Shown here one piece after another: positions 59,903 through 64,000 of a DNA stretch of 64,000 nt. Numbering within the stretch: the first letter of the stretch is position 1; every line of letters begins with the position of its first letter. The stretch comes from Deltaproteobacteria bacterium. GTDB lineage: Bacteria > Desulfobacterota > Syntrophia > Syntrophales > JAFGHS01. The notes below the pieces were generated by a model. It was given only the letters and a program-made list of their open reading frames with translations. It ran no database searches and had not been told where the DNA came from. The stretch is taken from contig JAFGLN010000117.1 in NCBI GenBank assembly GCA_016928025.1, positions 1 through 64,000 of the forward strand, given 5' to 3'. Made by a program: the position numbers and the translations under genes.

Positions 59903-61372
59903 ATGACCGATCAGATTCTTGGCGTGTTGCAGAGCATAAGAATCCAGGATGTTTTTGATGTAGCCATTATCGCCGGCATGATTTTTGTGCTGTTGACCTG
60001 GTTTAAAGATCGGGCGTCGCGTTTTGTCCTTGTCGGCATCAGCCTGCTCGGCGTCGTTTATCTTATTGCCCGTTTTTTCCAGTTGTATCTTACAACCATT
60101 GCCCTCCAGGGTTTTTTCGCCATCCTCCTGTTCGTCCTCGTGGTTATATTTCAGGAAGACCTGCGGCGATTTTTTGAACGTCTGGCCGTATGGGGCGTGT
60201 TTCGCAAACGGAAATATGATTCATCGCCGCGGCATGCTTATGTCAATATCATTGCCGATACGGTGGATAGTTTATCGAGAAGGCGCACCGGCGCCCTCAT
60301 CGTCATCCAGGGCCACGATCCTCTGGGGCGGCATCTGACGGGCGGAACGGAATTAGACGGCGTCATCAGCCAACCTCTGCTGGAGAGCATTTTTGATCCC
60401 CATTCCGCCGGTCATGACGGCGCTGTGCTGATTCTGGGGCATCGGATTACCCGATTCGGTTGCCATTTGCCCCTCTCCATCGATTCGAGCCGTTATCCCA
60501 ATGTCGGTCTTCGCCATACGGCCGCCCTTGGTCTTGCGGAAAGATCGGATGCCATGTGCATTGTCGTGTCGGAGGAACGGGGCAGTGTTTCCATTGCCCG
60601 GCGGGAAAGACTTCATCCGGTACAGAGTATCACTGAGCTGAAATCCGCCATTGAATCCTTCTATGAAGAAAAAGCACCCGAGGCAAAACAGAAATTTTTA
60701 ACCCGCTGGTTAAAAGATAATCCGCGTGAGAAGATTATGGCCGTCTTGCTGGCCTGCATCCTCTGGTTTTTCTTCGGCTATCAAAAAGAATCCATCAGCC
60801 GGGACTTTGTCGTGCCCATCGAATATATAAACGTGTCAAAAGATTGGGTCATTCAAGAATCGAAAACCACCCGAGCCAAGGTTGTTTTAACGGGTTCTTA
60901 TCAGGGGTTTCAGCTTCTGAATGATGAAAGCCTTAAATTTTCCATTGATCTGTCAAACCTAAAAAACGGTTGGCAGGAATTTATCCTGACCAAAGAAATG
61001 ATTAATGTACCGTCCAATTTGTCTGTGGACACCATATCACCCCGCTATGTACAGGTTCGTGCCTCCCGTTTAATATCCGTTTCCTATCCGGTAGATGTTA
61101 TCACGAAAAACGAGCCGCTAAAGGGTTTGAAAGTGGAGCAGATAACGGTGACGCCTTTAACCGTCAAGATTCTGTTGCCGGCCAATGTCCAGCATAAAAA
61201 TATTAAAATAAAAACGGAACCGATCGATCTCAAGTTGATGCAAACGTCGACGATCATAGAGCCCAGAATTCTGTATCCGCCGGAAGCACAGTTCCCGGGA
61301 GGCAAACCGCCGTCCGTTAAGGTCTATATAAAAATTGAGGAGGCAGCGGCGAATAAGAATACTAATGATTGA
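59903..61372 (+). CDS. cdaA: diadenylate cyclase CdaA fused to YbbR (CdaR-like) domains
   Basis: This 489-aa protein joins a c-di-AMP synthase to its usual regulator. There are three N-terminal helices (about 18-33, 40-58 and 65-83). The DAC domain follows (about 100-255) with D172-G-A (HSAGHDGAVLI) and R204-H-T (VGLRHTAALGL), the catalytic and ATP-binding motifs. A fourth helix (KIMAVLLACILWFFFGY, about 278-293) precedes an extracytoplasmic part with two YbbR-like repeats (RDFVVPIEYINVSKDW; LISVSYPVDVITKNEP). In Firmicutes cdaA and cdaR are separate genes beside glmM. Product c-di-AMP usually controls potassium, osmolyte balance and cell wall. Confidence 0.88.
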   Translation: MTDQILGVLQSIRIQDVFDVAIIAGMIFVLLTWFKDRASRFVLVGISLLGVVYLIARFFQLYLTTIALQGFFAILLFVLVVIFQEDLRRFFERLAVWGVFRKRKYDSSPRHAYVNIIADTVDSLSRRRTGALIVIQGHDPLGRHLTGGTELDGVISQPLLESIFDPHSAGHDGAVLILGHRITRFGCHLPLSIDSSRYPNVGLRHTAALGLAERSDAMCIVVSEERGSVSIARRERLHPVQSITELKSAIESFYEEKAPEAKQKFLTRWLKDNPREKIMAVLLACILWFFFGYQKESISRDFVVPIEYINVSKDWVIQESKTTRAKVVLTGSYQGFQLLNDESLKFSIDLSNLKNGWQEFILTKEMINVPSNLSVDTISPRYVQVRASRLISVSYPVDVITKNEPLKGLKVEQITVTPLTVKILLPANVQHKNIKIKTEPIDLKLMQTSTIIEPRILYPPEAQFPGGKPPSVKVYIKIEEAAANKNTND

Positions 61373-61555
61373 AAAGACAATGCGTTTTGAATATAGTAAT
61401 CAAAAGATTATTGGTTGGGACTGGGGTTTCATAAAAACAATCATTCCAGAGTCCCTTTGTTTACGTTTATTTTCTATACGGTTGTCGTTTTTCCAGGTTC
61501 ATGGGGGAAGTCCTGGACCGTAGTGATCGGCAACACCAAAACAGGAGGATTTAAT

Positions 61556-62032
61556 ATGAGTTCATTTGAGGCGACGGATATTCTGGAATTTGCCATTAGA
61601 ATCGAAGAGAACGGGGCAAATTTCTATCGTTTTGCCGTCCAGATTGTCAAAGGTGAAGATGCAAAAAAATTGTTCACCCGTTTGGCTGACGAGGAAGACA
61701 ATCATAAAAGAACGTTTGAGAAGATCTATGCCGCTATGGAAAAAACCAATATTCCGGAGAGTTACGATGGCGAGTACCGGGCGTATCTTCATGATTATGT
61801 CGATAACAGCATTGTTTTTTCCAAGGAGGCCATGACGGAGGAGTTAAAGAAAGTGACGGACACCCTTTCGGCGATCGATTTTGCCATCCGTCGCGAGATG
61901 GATTCCATCTTATATTACAGTGAGATTAAAAGGTTTGTTCCGGCGAATCAGCATGACATGATCGATAAAATCATTGAAGAGGAGAGACGGCATTTTTCCG
62001 TCTTGTCGGAGATTAGGAAAAAATACTGCTAA
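61556..62032 (+). CDS. ferritin-like/rubrerythrin-type diiron protein
   Basis: This 158-aa four-helix protein has carboxylate and histidine ligands of a diiron site: E in IRIEENGANFYRFA, E and H in LADEEDNHKRTF, and E plus E/H in IRREMDSILYYSE and EEERRHFSVL. It lacks the rubredoxin-like C-terminal cysteines of classical rubrerythrin, though it ends in a lone cysteine. A role in peroxide or oxygen defence or iron handling is likely. ACAGGAGG lies 6 nt before ATG 61556; the frame upstream is not used. Confidence 0.88.
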   Translation: MSSFEATDILEFAIRIEENGANFYRFAVQIVKGEDAKKLFTRLADEEDNHKRTFEKIYAAMEKTNIPESYDGEYRAYLHDYVDNSIVFSKEAMTEELKKVTDTLSAIDFAIRREMDSILYYSEIKRFVPANQHDMIDKIIEEERRHFSVLSEIRKKYC

Positions 62033-62052
62033 GGCAGATCTGAACATTCGAC

Positions 62053-62094
62053 AAAGGCGCTCCGTCTGTTATAAGACGGAGCGCCTTTGTGTTT
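62053..62094 (+). terminator. strong intrinsic terminator
   Basis: AAAGGCGCTCCGTCT (62053-62067), loop GTTATA and AGACGGAGCGCCTTT (62074-62088) form a perfect 15-bp stem followed by GTGTTT. It is 20 bp past the ferritin-like gene. Confidence 0.9.
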
Positions 62095-62133
62095 GATAAG
62101 ACGCCGAACAATAAAGAACAGATCAATATTTCA

Positions 62134-62256
62134 AAGGGCTTTGTAAAAAAACCTGCAGGTAAGGCGCGCGAATCACGAGGCGTGAGGCGTACTTTCACTT
62201 ACGCCGCCACAACGAGTGATGAAGCGCAACGTAGCATCCGGGCTTTTTACGAAGGC
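62134..62256. repeat. possible small repeat with GTAAAAA ends
   Basis: GGGCTTTGTAAAAAAACC on the left and GGGCTTTTTACGAAGGCC on the right are partial inverted copies, with CGAGGCGTGAGGCGTA inside. Similar CGTGAGGCGTGAGG lies at 4086. It is too diverged for a firm call and overlaps no gene. Confidence 0.3.
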
Positions 62257-62259
62257 CTG

Positions 62260-63627
62260 TCAATGTTTGAAGCCGTACTTCTTGAGCTTATATCTCAACA
62301 TCCGCTCACTGATCCCGAGGATATCCGCCGCCTTTGTCTGGTGATCGCCTGCCTTTTCCATGGCCTCGGCGATCAGTTTTTTCTCCAGATCTTCAATGGA
62401 ACCCCGCAGAAGCCCCTCACCCTTCGTCGCGTCTTCCGCCTGCATGAATGTCTCATCGCGAAAGGGCAGATCTTCTATGGAGATGACGGGCTCTCTGGAT
62501 ATGACGACGGCCCGCTCCAGAATGTTTTCCAGTTCCCGGACATTGCCCGGATAATCGTATTTTATGAGAAGATCTTGCGCCTCGCTGCTCAGGCCTTCAA
62601 TCGTCTTGCCGTTTTCTTCGGAAAATCGCTTCAAAAAATAGTCGATCAATGCGGGGATGTCTTCTTTCCTTTCCCGTAGCGGCGGGATCGACATAACGAC
62701 GACATTGAGTCGATAGTAAAGGTCTTCGCGAAAGAAACCCTCCCGGACCCGAACCTCAAGGTTCCGATTGGTGGCGCTGATGATTCTGACATCCGAGCGG
62801 ATAGTTTGATTACCCCCGAGGCGCTGGAATTCCCGCTCCTGTAAAAACCGCAGCAGCTTAACCTGGATGGCTGCCGACAGCTCACCGATTTCGTCCAGAA
62901 ATAAAGTGCCCCCGTCGGCCTCTTCAAAGCGGCCGATCCGCCTCGTCGCGGCTCCCGTGAACGCCCCCCGTTCATGGCCGAAGAGTTCGCTTTCCAAGAG
63001 ATTTTCGTGCAAAGCACCGCAATTCACAATCATAATGGGCTTTGATGATCGCGGGCTCAAGTTGTGGATCAATCTGGCGAAAAGCTCCTTGCCCGTTCCG
63101 CTTTCACCCTGGAGAAGGACGGTCGCCCGGCTTGCGGCAATTCTACCGGCAATATTGATAAGATTGCTCATTTTTTGGCTTTGGTAAATGATCTTGCTGG
63201 TGGTAACGCCCTTTTCCTGGAGGATGCCGCGGAGCATCTCATTTTCACGGATCAGGTTTCGTCTGTCGGAGACGTGATCGACTAAAATAAGCAGTTCTTC
63301 AAATTCGATGGGTTTGGTGATGTAATCAATGGCTCCGGCCTTCATGGCCTCAACAGCCGTTTCAATCGTTCCATAGGCGGTAATGATGACAATATCGATT
63401 TCCGGGTTGATCGTTTTGACTTCCTGGAGTACCTGCATGCCGTCCATACCGGGCATTTTGTAGTCCAAAAGCAGCAGATCGAAATGGTCGCTGCGAACTT
63501 TCTGGACGGCTGTTTCTCCATTTTCCGCCTCATCGACCTTGTGCCCTTCTCTGATAAGAAACTCGCTCAGCATTTTTCTTTGGGACCGGCCATCCTCAAC
63601 GACAAGAATGTTTAACTTTTTCATCAT
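62260..63627 (-). CDS. NtrC-family sigma-54 response regulator
   Basis: This 455-aa protein has a receiver with D55 ([17 protein letters not shown]), T in IITAYG and K in ITKPIEF. The AAA+ domain has Walker A GESGTGKE, sigma-54 loop GAFTGAA, Walker B TLFLDEIG and arginine region DLYYRLNVV. The Fis-type helix-turn-helix is [24 protein letters not shown]. It resembles ZraR/AtoC-type regulators. A kinase gene lies just upstream on the same strand (36 nt apart), which makes a two-component pair. ATG 63627 or the adjacent ATG 63624 may be the start. Confidence 0.92.
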   Translation of the reverse strand: MMKKLNILVVEDGRSQRKMLSEFLIREGHKVDEAENGETAVQKVRSDHFDLLLLDYKMPGMDGMQVLQEVKTINPEIDIVIITAYGTIETAVEAMKAGAIDYITKPIEFEELLILVDHVSDRRNLIRENEMLRGILQEKGVTTSKIIYQSQKMSNLINIAGRIAASRATVLLQGESGTGKELFARLIHNLSPRSSKPIMIVNCGALHENLLESELFGHERGAFTGAATRRIGRFEEADGGTLFLDEIGELSAAIQVKLLRFLQEREFQRLGGNQTIRSDVRIISATNRNLEVRVREGFFREDLYYRLNVVVMSIPPLRERKEDIPALIDYFLKRFSEENGKTIEGLSSEAQDLLIKYDYPGNVRELENILERAVVISREPVISIEDLPFRDETFMQAEDATKGEGLLRGSIEDLEKKLIAEAMEKAGDHQTKAADILGISERMLRYKLKKYGFKH

Positions 63628-63663
63628 TTGCCCTTTTTATCATGATGTACTTTTGAGTTTTTT

Positions 63664-64000
63664 TCAGTTGCTTTTCGCCCGGGGGAGGGTCACTTTAAAC
63701 GTTGTACCGGACCCCTGTCGGCTTGTTACCTGAATGTCGCCGCCGTGACCGCGGATAATTTCATGGGCAAGAGAGAGCCCGAGGCCCAGTCCCTTCTCCT
63801 TGGTCGTATATTCGGGACTGAAAATACGCTCGATTTCGTCGGATGACATCCCGCAGCCCGTATCCGTTATTTTAATGCCCAGTCGATCCTTATCGGAATT
63901 CTCGATGGATAAAGTGATGGACCCTTCCCCGGAGATGGATTCCATGGCGTTTTTGATCAAATTGAAGAGGGCCTGCTGCAGTTTATCCATATCCATCGGG
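63664..64000 (-). CDS. sensor histidine kinase, C-terminal part (runs off the window)
   Basis: Only the HATPase domain is in the window: N box LQQALFNLIKNAMESI, G1 ITDTGCGMSSDEI, F box IFSPEYTTKEKGLGLGLSLAHEIIRGHGG, and G3-like GSGTTFKVTLPRAKSN at the end. The 5' part with the sensor and phospho-accepting histidine lies beyond 64000. It is probably the partner of the regulator at 62260. Confidence 0.9.
   Translation of the reverse strand, partial: PMDMDKLQQALFNLIKNAMESISGEGSITLSIENSDKDRLGIKITDTGCGMSSDEIERIFSPEYTTKEKGLGLGLSLAHEIIRGHGGDIQVTSRQGSGTTFKVTLPRAKSN

Overview
The window looks like chromosomal DNA of an anaerobic deltaproteobacterium (Desulfobacterota, Syntrophales-like). This is inferred from gene content, not from a search. 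Supporting content: siroheme-dependent heme synthesis genes (ahbC, ahbD and one ahbA/B-type gene), a branched-chain-type ABC transporter beside acyl-CoA ligases, a 4-hydroxybutyryl-CoA dehydratase-type enzyme, a dienoyl-CoA isomerase-type enzyme, two nitronate-monooxygenase-like flavoproteins, and several sigma-54-dependent regulators. TTG is used often as a start codon, and hemC appears to use ATT.

Layout. 1-2400 (minus): tRNA-Phe and a tightly coupled prmA-rsmE-RDD set. 2593-7942 (plus): tetrapyrrole cluster 1 (met8-type siroheme synthase, ccsA/hemX-like, hemA, hemC, cobA-hemD fusion). 7989-16277: a signalling island with a V4R/sigma-54 activator, two small genes, a chemotaxis receptor, and an NtrC-type regulator with a hybrid PAS kinase. 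16513-20221 (plus): tetrapyrrole cluster 2 (ahbC, hemB, ahbD, ahbA/B). Together the two clusters cover glutamyl-tRNA to heme by way of siroheme, apart from hemL and the second AhbA/B subunit, which are not in the window. 20272-30420: a universal stress protein, livM-livH-(NTF2-like)-livK-livG-livF, a long-chain acyl-CoA ligase and a beta-decarboxylating dehydrogenase, consistent with uptake and activation of acids. 30471-32193: a ceramidase-like membrane protein, then an AT-rich acquired patch with a patatin stub and a HEPN/MNT toxin-antitoxin pair. 32610-39308: acyl-CoA metabolism, a GNAT acetyltransferase and RmuC. 39335-42474: a large broken surface-protein gene. 42858-49792: polA, a small acidic protein, a 2-hydroxyacid dehydrogenase, a second nitronate-monooxygenase-like protein, a dienoyl-CoA isomerase-like protein and a cupin. 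49893-55658 (minus): a b561-like membrane protein with a secreted partner, a metallo-beta-lactamase-fold hydrolase, nagB, glmM and yvcK. 56189-62032 (plus except trx): DUF748/AsmA-like protein, thioredoxin with doubled zinc ribbons, a diadenylate cyclase fused to YbbR domains, and a ferritin-like protein. 62260-64000 (minus): an NtrC-type regulator and the end of its likely kinase.

Repeats are a strong feature. Five near-full copies of a MITE-like intergenic element of about 155-175 bp (terminal GTAAAAAGTC/GACTTTTTAC, two internal GC-rich hairpins) lie at 10638, 32385, 46015, 51791 and 55898. There are also a related remnant at 31154, short GTGAC/GTCAC-ended inverted repeats at 4106 and 52085, and CAAGGTN heptamer arrays. 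None of the coding families is new in itself. The observations most worth checking are the CdaA-YbbR fusion, the V4R regulator with its palindrome, candidate sigma-54 promoter and small-gene pair, the palindrome-interrupted chimeric surface gene, the repeat family, and a DNA polymerase I whose proofreading site is erased.
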